Part shown: positions 50,601-60,682 of the stretch, in pieces | Numbering within the stretch: position 1 is the first letter of the stretch | Layout of the letters: the number at the start of each line of letters is the position of its first letter | Made by a program: the position numbers and the translations under genes | Source of the DNA: Sympetrum striolatum | Taxonomy: Eukaryota; Arthropoda; Insecta; Odonata; Libellulidae | Assembly (NCBI GenBank): GCA_947579665.1 | Contig: OX388343.1 | Coordinates: forward strand, 98,895,657-98,959,656 | Direction of reading: 5' to 3' | DNA length: 64,000 nt | Notes under the pieces: model-generated | The model's input: only the letters and a program-made list of their open reading frames with translations | Database searches by the model: none | Told to the model about the DNA's origin: nothing

Positions 50601-51659
50601 GCCTTTCGTCGCAGAATCAAATTGGAAATCACTTGCGCGCTCTTTTCGTTTCGCCCGCCCTCTCTCGGTTATTTTCGAAACATCCCTCGCATGAAAAGGC
50701 AAAAGATTCTTAGGAAGGGATCATCCTCATTCATAAACTCTTTCCGGTTCTGCGACGATACAGCTTTGGCCCGTAATCCTCAGCAGCCGAGAGAGCGCGC
50801 ACGAGTCCGGAACTGTGGAAAAATAACGCCCGAAAACGAGGAACAATGAGGTGGACCGTAGGTGTCTGTTTCGGGAGTAGAACTTGGAGATAAAGCCCTC
50901 TGGAGATCCATTGTTAAATGAAGCGCTGTTAAAATTTTCACGGTGTAATAGGCTTATGTTGAGATGGGAATTATACTGCGAGTAAGAGGCCCTCGCCGCG
51001 TCTGGATCATTTTCGCGGAAATACCACTTTGCATAAATCGCAGCTGAAGAGACTGATGGAAAAGTGGGCATCGCATAGAGAGGCACGGTCAGTGAGAATA
51101 TTTACCAACGGTTATTCCGAATATCTTTGAAATTTCGCCAGCCGAACTTTCGGTTCGTTTTACTCAAAATTTACGTATTTAGTGCAAATTATCCAGAGAA
51201 AAACTGACTTAAAACTGAGAAAAAGTTTACTTAAAAAATCTGCTACCAATGTTAACTTACATGGTAAGTCAGATAAACGTTGTGTAGGTAAACATTGGAG
51301 AAGACCATTAAAGTAAAATATTTCTTTAAGAGTACTGGATTTCATGAATGAGAGCAAGAGATAGGCTTTGGTCGTAAGAGCGAGCATATTAATATGGCTT
51401 AACCGCATGACCTAAGGGAAGGGCTAAATTTTCAATGTGAATTATCTCTGAGTAATCTCAGCATGGGTGGGCGTGGATCAGATAGGATTCTTGCGAAATT
51501 CTTTGAGATAATATGGAGTTGGAAGAGGCTTAGAGGGCTAGCAAATATTCCAGCTATTCTTCATTAATGACTTATGAGAAAGACAAAAGAGTTAATAGCT
51601 AACTTAAATAACTCTTAGTTCCATTTTTTTCGTTTCTTTCTTTCGATCTCATCTAAAAC
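44699..51659. other. Long gene-free stretch
   Basis: Mostly AT-rich. About 48690-48970 is distinctly GC-richer and CpG-containing, and opens in frames on both strands (85 and 96 codons). A conserved regulatory element or an unrecognised exon cannot be excluded. No repeat copy was identified. Confidence 0.35.
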
Positions 51660-52195
51660 TACAATAAACCTACATTAATTACAAACAAACCATCATTCGG
51701 CGTGTAGCACGGGGTATAAACAGCAGAAGTTTAAATTCGTGTTTTTGTTTGTTTTTACCCCGCTATTATTACGTTTCTTTCGCGAAATTGATCAATTTTT
51801 AAAACAACTTTTCCTGGCATCTATTTTTATTAATTTACGCTTATTAATGGATCGGCCGATGCAGCAAGGGGGTTGTATGATTCCCGTTGATCTTCTGCAA
51901 ATGTACTTTACCAGAAATTTCAGGGAATTTTAGCATAGCTTCTAATCTCCTTTCTTTCAAGGATTTTCAAACTGGATATGAGAGAATTTTTGTGATGCTT
52001 GCTTTTTCAACGTAGTATTTTTAACAAATGCTTTGCCTTGCGCTGCATTTTCTCGAGTTTGCATGTTTTATCCGTTGCGTTCCATATATTTGCCGCATAT
52101 TCCAAATGGTGCCTTACAAAGGTATATTGCTCTCTCACATCGTCATCGCATTTACCGATAATGCGCTTTACTAAATGTTGCGCTTCACAAAAATG
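51660..52195 (-). pseudogene. Decayed LINE fragment related to the one at 21611-22436
   Basis: Base-level similarity to 21650-22170 in the same order. Examples are catcattcggcgtgtagcac (start), ggcatctatttttattaat, tcggccgatgcagcaagggg, ctcctttctttcaaggatt, ttgccgcatattccaaatgg and the right end at accgataatgcgctttac. The reading frame is broken by many substitutions and indels. Minus strand, C-terminal RT region only. Clearly older or more decayed than the 21.6-kb copy. Confidence 0.85.
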
Positions 52196-54306
52196 TTGAA
52201 AAATTTCGGTTCCATAAAATATTGAGCATTGATTCTTTTCTTGTATTCGTAAAAGTTAATAAGGGGAACTCCATAAATATCTGCTTTTTATAATTACTGT
52301 TTACTTACAGAATACCTTGGAAATTAGTCATAGTTTGTACTTTTTACTTTAAATAGACCCTTTTGTTAATTTTGATAAAATAATTTCGGAGTGTTTAATA
52401 TTTAAAATGTATAATTTCCATCAAAAATCTTTATATTGTCAATTATTCTTTCTTTTCATATTCCTCCCTGTTTATTTCACGCAATTTTTCACATCATCTG
52501 TTTACTTGTTTTAGAGTCCATTTTTCTGGCTTCACTTTAACTCGGGGTTTTCGTTCAAAACCTACAGGGATTCAAATTTTTAAATAGTATAGACATTTTA
52601 AAATTTAAATATTTATTCGCCCACTGAAAATTTATTAAGGAAGATATAATTTTTTCAAGCTCGTATTTTATTTCTAAATAATTCATCCAATAATTCTTAC
52701 ATTCCAGGCAGAAATAACTTTGGTTTTTTTTTCAAAATGATGAACAGTTTAATCTTCCTAAAATGATATTGCTAACGTTGAGCCGTGCTATAGCTTTTAC
52801 ATTAATAGATTGATTTTCTGCTGAAATAAAGCTTTCAATCGGCAATTTGAATGGGATATTTATGACTAAAATAATCCTTTTTCCCGATATTCTGGCACAA
52901 GGATGAGTAGACAATTGAAGAGGTTGCCCCACACTTGAATTGGCATCTCTACAATTTTCCGATGATTGCGTTTAAAAACTGGGTCGAGAGTAGGAGCGTT
53001 TTTTATTCGTAACTGCATCCAAAGTTGGCAACATGTGAACAGTAAAAGATATTTGTCGGACATTTTTTATTTACTAAAACTGTTATCTGTGGAGCAAAAC
53101 AACCTCTCATCCTTAAAGAATAATTTTTCTAACTCAAGAAATCCGAAGCTTGTTGCGGTGGGGAGTGAGTTTGAACCTGCGACGGTTTACTCACTTTCTG
53201 CACAGCACTCATTGAAAATCTCTTCTGCTTATTACCTCTTTTTTGGGATGATGAATGACGAAAGAGAAAGAGGAAAAATGATTCGTAAAAAGTAGAATCT
53301 CAACAAAAATCTGCGATAATGAATGAGGTCCTCGACTGTACGCAATCAGGCATGATTTCACGATACTTTAATTTACCGTAACAAAAGAATCAACTGAATA
53401 AGAATTTAGTGAATACAGTAGGGATCAAAGGATTCCATGAGGCCGCGTACATACGAGCATGCAAACCAAAGCCTTGAATTATCTTATTCCTTTCAAACGC
53501 AACGGTCTTGGAGGGTTTTTCGGGAACAGCAGTTTCATCCACTTTCTGCCGGAATCCTTCCTTCTGGAATTGGAGGGTACGAATAGAGGAAGAGAAGAAG
53601 CGATAGGAAAGTGAGAACGGGAGAGAATACGGCAGATATGGGACTTTCTTCGGCGCGTTCACTCGACTGATAAAAACTCTCGGTTGAGATGAAAACAAAA
53701 TGAAAGATGAAAAGAAAGCCTAAGCTCCGCTCTCTTACTTTATTCATTCTTTAGCGTGTATCCCACGGTAATTTTTCAGTCTCTTTTCTCTCGCTTTATA
53801 AAGTTTGTGTTCTCAAACCCCTGGCTCACTAATCTATTTACAGGCAGTTTGTACCCCTCTCCCTTAACCTGTATGGATTCTTTCAAAATGTAAATGGGAC
53901 TATTTTTATCCCTCGTAGGATTCATGAAGCTCAACATTTTATATTCCAATTAAGGAAACAATGACTGTAAAGGAAGGTTTGTGGAAAGAAAGGAATTTGT
54001 GGCCAAAATGTAAACCTACTTTCCTATAGAAATCAGAGATATTACTAACTCAAATTTCAACCCTAATATGATTACCAAAATAAGATTTTCCAGACATTTG
54101 ATTATTTACGCATCCAAAGATTAATGATATGGTATCCTAAATGGTGCAGAGAGGTTTAAAGGTTTCTCCGTCATTTTAACATAACCGTAGGGGTATCACA
54201 GATGCATGCATATTGAAAGAAAGGCGTTTTATACCAAACCGGATTGCTGCACAGAAGATTATGAATATAAAATCATAGTATAGGTATATTAAACCGTTAT
54301 ATCTAG
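52196..54306. other. Gene-free stretch
   Basis: Frames of 60-109 codons without recognisable motifs. Nothing repeated was recognised. Confidence 0.4.
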
Positions 54307-54515
54307 TATTCTACTATTAAATCCACGGAGGAAGGCGTAGTTTTGTGGAAATCCATCACAATAAAATAACAGAAGTTAGTACTTTTTCCACAGTTTATTT
54401 GAAACGACCGGTTTCAACGAAACATCGTGATGATGACGATGTTTCGTTGAAACCGGTCGTTTCAAATAAACTGTGGAAAAAGTACTAACTTCTGTTATTT
54501 TATTATTCTACTATT
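54307..54515 (+). mobile_element. PLE 3'-end fold-back, perfect 68-bp arms, 12-bp target duplication
   Basis: The inserted block is 54319-54503. The arms 54361-54428 and 54436-54503 are perfect inverted copies over 68 bp around a 7-bp loop. A 42-bp extension (54319-54360) precedes the left arm. The perfect direct repeat tattctactatt is at 54307-54318 and 54504-54515, directly abutting the extension and the right arm. The arms contain gaaaccggtcg, as in the PLE at 31652-32399, at the matching position before the 3' end. The extension contains aggcgtagttttgtggaaat, matching the PLE extension motif. The perfect arms and repeat indicate a recent insertion. Confidence 0.9.
54427..54459 (+). ncRNA. 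Hammerhead-ribozyme-like motif in the PLE fold-back
   Basis: The order is gtgatga (CUGAUGA with one change), a stem formed by acga and tcgt around a tgtt loop, then GAAA at 54449-54452, ccgg, and the triplet gtc ending at 54458. One core base deviates. The 5' part lies in the loop and left arm of the fold-back, so only the plus strand reads the whole motif. Activity is unproven. Confidence 0.5.
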
Positions 54516-54949
54516 CTTTTTCATACAACATTCACTTAGAGTAAAGAAAAATCATGGAATTAAGTAAACTAGTTTCATCCCTTTGATATTATATCCTTCA
54601 TCAGAGAGCACATATTTACAAATAATGCATAATATAATATTCGTTAAGAAGACATTTATTTGCGAGGAGTAGCAAAGAGTACTATAAGAGATTAATAAAA
54701 CTTTTCTTTTATTCGGAAAAATCACCACCGAGTAGTATACCTAACGTACATACATAATAAATTCTCTTCGGGTACATTGCAAGCTTACAAAGATATCTAT
54801 ACTACAGATTTATTAGTAACGTAAGGTAAATATGTTATTAAATGATTAACTTTTCGTTGAAAATTGATTGCCGGATCGCAAAATGAAATTCTTAGCTGTA
54901 CGTTATAAACGACAACGCGTAAGACGATGAGACATAATTAATCCCAAGG
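54516..54949. other. Non-coding AT-rich sequence
   Basis: Nothing recognised. Confidence 0.45.
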
Positions 54950-55010
54950 AAAACGGACTTGAGAAAGGCCCGAAGGGACAGAGAATCGAACCCGGGAAGT
55001 ATAGGTTTAC
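54950..55010 (-). mobile_element. SINE-C, truncated
   Basis: On the minus strand, cttcccgggttcgattctct (box B-like) is followed by caagtccgttttccttggga, the SINE-C end. The head is missing beyond about 55000. A single copy without a fold-back partner. Confidence 0.75.
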
Positions 55011-55143
55011 ACCCTAACCCTATTCTATATAATCAATTCCGTGAGAAATAATCCACGACAGGTAGGCCGCTTTCGCATTACATCAGCACGATTTTAAAAA
55101 TGTTTCCAAATAGTACCTGATTTTCTTGAGGGTATCAAAGAAT

Positions 55144-55688
55144 AAAAAATCTGATGTGGCCAGCACATGACTTTCTCCATATATAAGATGTAAATATTTA
55201 TCTACGACAGTAATTTCGAACTCTATATTCCATCTAAACTTGGAAGATGAGTGATTAGTTTATATATTATTATCTTTGACGTCACAAACATTATAAATAA
55301 TGTTTTTCGGGACATGATCGATGAAAAACGATGAAATGGCCTTTCGCCCAAGCGCCCAGAGCGCCCACAACGTACATAATCAGCAACTTCCGGTTTATCG
55401 GTATTTCACGAATAACTCCTAATCAACCGGTGATACAAAAATATGTTAAATACAAAATTTATAGTAAATTACACTATCTAAAACTTTTATAAGTAATACA
55501 ATATACCTATATATCATATTTATGGAGATATTTTGAAAACCGGAAATGAACTTTGATGAATGAAGCTCGACTTCCGGTCAACCGATTTACTCCAAAAACT
55601 AATCAACTCTGACAGCACACAGGACAGTACTATATATGAAGTTTGGTATTGATACCACTAATAGTTTTCACGTTAGAGCGCCCACTAT

Positions 55689-55719
<31 letters not shown>

Positions 55720-55852
55720 ACAGACATCATTCCGAAAATGGTCAAATCGTGTTCTAGGGACCCCAAAACATGTATTTCCGTTGAAATCTAGAAGTCGAAT
55801 TTTTTCATGTAAACAATACTTTCTCTATACTTCGTATATGGAGAAAGTAAAA
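55144..55852 (+). mobile_element. TIR-like element family E, copy B
   Basis: Nearly identical to copy A along its whole length, same orientation, 42 kb away. Differences are mainly the (CA)n tract at about 55691-55724, a small insertion of repeated gagcgcc near 55357-55366, and single-base changes. The left end has actttctccatat near 55170, and the right-end hairpin (actttctctatac with gtatatggagaaagt) lies at 55818-55848. Confidence 0.87.
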
Positions 55853-56435
55853 AGATACGCCCGATACGTGGAATCCTCTTCTTCTCTCCCCCCACCAAGA
55901 TATCTCCATCTTGCAGTTCAAAGGCGCCAAAACAGTTCCTTCGTTCCCATGCACGAAGCCATTGTACCGCGTGTGGCGGAAGCCTTTCTTCAAACAGTCC
56001 CGCGAAAGGAAAGGCAGGGAAAACAAATGGAGAACGCCTTCCTGTATCTATTTTTCCCGGCGGTGCCTTTCCAAACGTGTACCTGTCTTTTCCCCAGTTC
56101 TCTTTTATAGGCTCCACTTTCAGTCACTCTATCTCGCATTTCGAATTGCTTTTGCGGTGTCTTTTTCACCAGTGCCAGTTCCGTTCTTACCTTGCATACG
56201 ACACGGTCTCAGGTTTTTGTTAGGGTTGCCACTCGTTGACGAGTCGCCATGGAAATAGCCTGAAATATTCAAATTTTCAGAACGAAGACATAATAATAAG
56301 CACAGATTTAGAAAGAATGGCTCAATTTTGAATTATATAGAGCTGATTCAAAAGTTACGAATAATATAACTGTTTCTAGCAATATTTATATAAGAATGAT
56401 AAAGATATAACATTTAAGAATTTGCTCAAGAATTC
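55853..56435. other. Non-coding, moderately GC-rich sequence
   Basis: A 155-codon plus-strand frame (55643-56110) spans the E element boundary and its (CA)n tract, so it cannot be a conserved gene. No domain was recognised. Confidence 0.5.
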
Positions 56436-57090
56436 AAAAAAATCTGTTTTGGCCAACACATGACTTTCTCCATATTTATTGAAAACAGAAGCCTATGCAG
56501 GTAATATATAAATAACATCAAAACAATGAGTGCTACAGGAAAATGTTTCATACAAAAGTTGTAGTAAAACACATTATCTATAACTTTGATACATAATTGT
56601 ATATACCTACATTGCATTATGGCAGAGATATGTATGGAAAACTTCCATTTCCGGATAAACAACTTAAGGTTAACAATTATTGAAGAATAACTCCTAAACA
56701 ATGATTGTTACGAAAAAATGTTTCATACAAAAGTTGTAGTAAAGTAAATTATCTATAACTTTTGTTTGTAACTGTATATACCTACATTGCATTCTGACAG
56801 AGATATTTAAGAAACAACATTTTGTTCCGGATAAACCGCAACTTCCGATTGAGCGATATTCACCAAAAACTAATAATCTCTTGGCATTGTTAGGAAAATA
56901 CTAAATATGAAATTTGGAAATGATCGGATAATTAATTTTTAAGATAGAGCGCCCACAAACGTTTTTACCACAGACAGACAAGTTCGTGAAAATCGTTCGT
57001 GAAACACATCTATTTCCGTCGAAATCTGGAGGTCGAATTTTTTTGCGAATACAATACTTTCTCTATACTATGGATAGGGAGAAAGTAAAA
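56436..57090 (+). mobile_element. TIR-like element family E, copy C (diverged subfamily)
   Basis: The left end matches copies A and B (aatctg, then ggcca, then cacatgactttctccatat). The right part matches at gagcgcccac, atttccgtcgaaatctgg and the terminal hairpin actttctctata with a ggagaaagt-like partner at 57056-57086. The middle differs and carries two copies of a roughly 177-bp unit (for example tttcatacaaaagttgtagt twice) related to the array in copy D. Confidence 0.82.
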
Positions 57091-57295
57091 ATATTTGCAT
57101 TATGTTTCTATTATATATTATATCGCATGTAATTAGGGTTTACGTTTTTGCGGTAAATAAAATATTATTATGTTATTATTAATTATAACAACCAATTTTC
57201 CTGCAGAATAAATATATCTAGGATGAAGGAAGGGAAGTATTTTTGCACCTATAAAAGCACATATAAAACCAAAGAATAAACATAAGGAAACCAAG
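57091..57295. other. Non-coding AT-rich sequence
   Basis: Nothing recognised. Confidence 0.45.
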
Positions 57296-57345
57296 CGACA
57301 CGACTGGACTCAAACCCAGGTCTCCCACTTCATTCAGCATCATTC
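57296..57345 (-). mobile_element. tRNA-SINE fragment related to SINE-B
   Basis: On the minus strand, gaagtgggagacctgggttt, then gagtccagtcgtgtc, corresponds to the SINE-B body around box B. The tail beyond differs from SINE-B (gcttggtttcctt) and the head is missing. Confidence 0.6.
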
Positions 57346-57382
57346 GAATATTTACATACATGCAGTGGAATAACGTGGAATA

Positions 57383-57452
57383 GCTCAGGACAGAGATAAT
57401 TGGGATCGGGGAGATTTATATCCGACATGGGAATAAAAATGGATGATGATGA
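57383..57452 (+). mobile_element. RTE-like LINE 3' terminus with (GAT)n tail
   Basis: The frame from 57383 encodes AQDRDNWDRGDLYPTWE and a stop, matching the usual last residues (AQDRxxWxx..) of RTE-like ORFs. It is followed within about 10 bp by ggatgatgatgat at 57440-57452. Only the last 20 or so codons are kept, so this is an extreme 5' truncation. Confidence 0.65.
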
Positions 57453-57552
57453 TATATTTTGAGAAAGATGATTTGGATTTTAAGATACTTTGAAAAAAAT
57501 TCGGATTCTCAAAACTTTCTATGGTCAATGCATAAAACGTCTGCTCTCAGAG

Positions 57553-57673
57553 GTTTAAATCTCAAATAGCCGTCTTCGTCGGCGTTCCCGTTTTCCTTTC
57601 CCTCCTGTTTCCTCCGAACATCGGTGAAGGAGGTGAGGAACGTCGACGAAGACGGATATTGGAGATTTTAAAC
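57553..57673. repeat. Fold-back, 36-37-bp diverged arms
   Basis: The arms 57553-57588 and 57637-57673 are inverted copies with a few mismatches and one indel (gtttaaatctc with gagattttaaac; ccgtcttcgtcg with cgacgaagacgg). The spacer is about 48 bp. No direct repeat was found. Sequence to the right (attaacagcctcattcc) weakly resembles the F-family extension. Confidence 0.6.
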
Positions 57674-58097
57674 ATATAATTCATTAACAGCCTCATTCCA
57701 ATTTGTCTTTCTTTACAGTCAGCAGTCAATTGCGCCATATTAATAAATAAATCTGATCATGATAGAAAATTTCAGCTTTATTGGTTTCGATTTTAAAATT
57801 AGATGTCTCCTTCGCAAGGCTTTTCTTTTCTTATCAATTTTAAATACCTTTTTGAGAATATTGTTAACCATCCTCGATGACTTGGACACTTCTCGCTGTA
57901 TGTCCTTCTCAGGTGAAAGAGAAGGATTTAGTAGTTGAGAGGAGGTCTTGCACGCTTCTAGTTTCATTGTCTAATAAATGCTGGTCCTAGAAAATGAATA
58001 AGTAAAACATTATGTCAAAATAAGTGCAATACATTTACATTTATGAAATATTCTAGATCCCGTAACATATATTGGTAAATGTACAGATAAATGTATT

Positions 58098-58971
58098 CGA
58101 CCACCAGATTTCGACGGAAATGGATGTTTTGGGGCCCATAGAATTTAGAATTTTATTAACAATGCCAAGAGTTGATTAGTTTTTGGTGAATATCGCTTAA
58201 CCGGAAGTTGCGGTTGATCCGGAGCAAAATTTTGTTTTTTAAATATCTCTGTAAGAATCCAATATAAGTATATATAATTCAAACAAAAGTTGTAGATAAT
58301 GTACTTTCCTACAACTTTTGTATGAAACATTTTTTCGTAACACTGATTGTTTAGGAATTATTCTTCAATAATGGTGAACCGGAAGTTGTTGTTTATCTAG
58401 AAATGGAAGTTTTCATACATATCTCTGTCAAAATGCAATAAAGGTATATACATTTACATACAAAAGTTATAGATAATGTATTTTACTACAACTTTTGTAT
58501 GAAATAGTTTTTCGTAACACCGATTGTTTAGTAGTTATTCTTCAATAATGATTAACCGGAAGTTGTTGTTTACCAAGAAATGGAAGTTTTTCAAACATAT
58601 CTCTGTCAAAATGCAATTAAGATATATACAATTATTTTTAAAAGTTATAGATAATGTACTTAACTACAACTTTTGTATGAAACACGTTTTCGTAACACTG
58701 ATTGTTTAGGAGTTATTCTTGAATAATAGTTAACCAGAAGTTGTTGTTTATCCAAAAATGGAAATTTTTCATACATATCTATGTCAGAATGCAATGTAGG
58801 TATATACAATTCTTTACCAAAGTTATAGATAATGTTTTTTACTACAAATTTTGTATTAAACATTTTCCTGTAACACTCATTCTTTTAGAGTTATTTATAT
58901 ATTACTGGCATAGGCTTCTGTTTTTAATAAATACGGAGAAAGTCATGTGTTGGCCACATCAGATTGTTTTT
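58098..58971 (-). mobile_element. TIR-like element family E, copy D, with tandem array
   Basis: On the minus strand the element begins near 58971 with aatctgatgtggccaacaca, then gactttctccgtatttatt. It ends truncated at ccgtcgaaatctggtggtcg near 58098, lacking the terminal hairpin. Its centre is a tandem array of about four 177-179-bp units, marked by the word ygtaacac at 58336, 58513, 58691 and 58870. Each unit holds an accggaagttg-type sequence and a small hairpin between aaagttrtagataatgt and tacaacttttgtat. The gagcgcccac block of the other copies is deleted. Confidence 0.85.
58160..58890. repeat. Tandem array, about 4 units of 177-179 bp
   Basis: Unit boundaries were measured from four occurrences of ygtaacac at 58336, 58513, 58691 and 58870. 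Units differ from one another by scattered substitutions, so the array is not freshly amplified. Confidence 0.85.
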
Positions 58972-60519
58972 ATTAATGTAGTACTGTTTTGAGATCAAAA
59001 CGCGAAATAAGATTTAGAATTACTATTACATTTGGGATTGAAGGGAGAGTTTGATACAATAATATTCTACGCATCTACTATCTCCGAGGGACGAATCGCA
59101 TCAAGTTTACAAAATTGGATGATTACATTTAATTGGTAATTGGTATTCTCTAATTCTAGTACACTGCAAATATGTTATCAATTTTCAATATGATAATAAA
59201 TTTTCACATGACATGAAACTGAATATTTTTCCTTGTTAAGCGGAGGCTTACATTCTTTTCACGTAGATCCAAATTCGATTCACAACGTTCAAAAAAGAAT
59301 TTATTTAAAGAAAATGGTTAACAAGTAGTATCGCTCTCGGAGAATAAGAGAAAAATAGGTAGAAATAAGTGATATTTATCAATTTGTAGAACTCTGATCG
59401 TATCAATGGATGTGATTTCTGAAGAAGAAATGGTATATTAAGAATGATTGCAAAGGAAAGACTATGAGAAAGGATGAGAGAGGAAAGATGTTGAAAACAA
59501 GGTCTCTGTGTTTGCAACTTGGGAAATTCACGGGAAGGATTATAAGAGCGTCTTCGGAAAAGAAGGATTGGGTAAGAAGTGGGACGAATGTGTTTATCGG
59601 ATTGCGTGGATGGAACCAAGTCATAGAGGGTGCTTGATCGAAATGAAAGTGGCGCCCAATAAGACCGAATTAGTCGCAATCGAATTTGTCTGCTTCAACT
59701 TCTCGAATAGGCACTGACCACTTTTCCCGTTTCCTATTTCCTCCTTCTTTCTTTCCCTTTTGACCTATTCCCAAGGGAGGCTTATATGAGGATAATAGGA
59801 AGCGAAGGGAAGAAGGAATGACGGAAGTAAGGAAGACGATAAAGAGAGGGGAATAAAAGAGGAAATGAACGGAATTGGATGTTAGGGAAACGTGGCAGTG
59901 GCCAAAAAGGTATCTATTCGTAAATTTTCTTCTATAAATATTATATATGGCTCGCAAATGCCTTGGTAAGGTCACGGTTATTTGGAGAATGGTTATCCCC
60001 ATATTCAGCTCCGTTCGATTTTTTCCTCCAAGTTGTGACGAGAGGATGTTTTCTTTCCTGGAAGTGAAAATGTATTGCTGAAATTCGTCCACGAAGTAGA
60101 GCAGATTTGTTTTTATTCCTCCTTGGTGAGTTATTCAAGGTCCGTAAAAAAGAAAGGTTGCTGAAGTACGTACTAAATATTGATTCCTCACTGCACTCGA
60201 TAGGCCTCTTTATGATTTATATGAATTCGATTTGGACATTTTAAGAACGAGTTTGGATGAAGAAAACGGAAAAATTACAGATTCGGAGAAATAATTTATA
60301 AACATAAAATTTCAATATCTTTCTATTGTTTTTTTATGATTCCTCTACACGAATCTATCAAACTAATATTGCATAGTTGTAAGTTTTATGAACCGAGAAT
60401 TTACCTAAAGACTTATCAAATTCCTTAATCAAAAAAAAGCTACGAATTTGTGGAAGACTCATCCTTAGGTAACTATAATCAAGACCCGAGTATTTTCATA
60501 AAAAACAAAAATACCTAAT
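58972..60519. other. Gene-free stretch
   Basis: Includes frames of 124 and 140 codons on the minus strand (59305-59679 and 59670-60092) without recognisable domains. They sit in purine-rich tracts (59400-59850), which open frames by composition. Confidence 0.4.
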
Positions 60520-60682
60520 TGGATATAAATGAACTCAATGGTAGTAGCCGTCACTTTGTAGAATTCCATTACTGGAACAATTAAACACAATGTATTCAAT
60601 TCTGCAACTTTTAAATTCTACAACAATTAAAAAGTTGTAGAATTGAATACATTGTGTTTAATTGTTTCAGTGGATATAAATG
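60520..60682 (+). mobile_element. PLE-type fold-back insertion, 41-bp arms, 12-bp target duplication
   Basis: The inserted block is 60532-60670. The arms 60572-60612 and 60630-60670 match at 39 of 41 positions around a 17-bp loop. A 40-bp extension (60532-60571) precedes the left arm. The perfect direct repeat tggatataaatg is at 60520-60531 and 60671-60682, immediately adjacent to the extension and the right arm. The extension contains tagccgtcactttgtagaat, aligning with the PLE extensions tagccgtacttcgtggaac (31667) and aggcgtagttttgtggaaat (54333). The arm sequence differs from the other PLEs, so this is probably a different PLE family. Confidence 0.85.

Noticed and set aside
53150..53200. 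tRNA-like box B (minus-strand ggttcaaactc)
   Set aside because: No box A at the right distance and no match to any SINE in the window.
55643..56110. 155-codon plus-strand frame
   Set aside because: It starts inside element E, crosses the (CA)n tract and the element boundary and runs into unique sequence. The corresponding frame in copy A stops after 68 codons.
59670..60092. 140-codon minus-strand frame
   Set aside because: It reads a purine-rich tract as a hydrophobic/Ser-rich peptide with no domain. A frame on the other strand is equally open.
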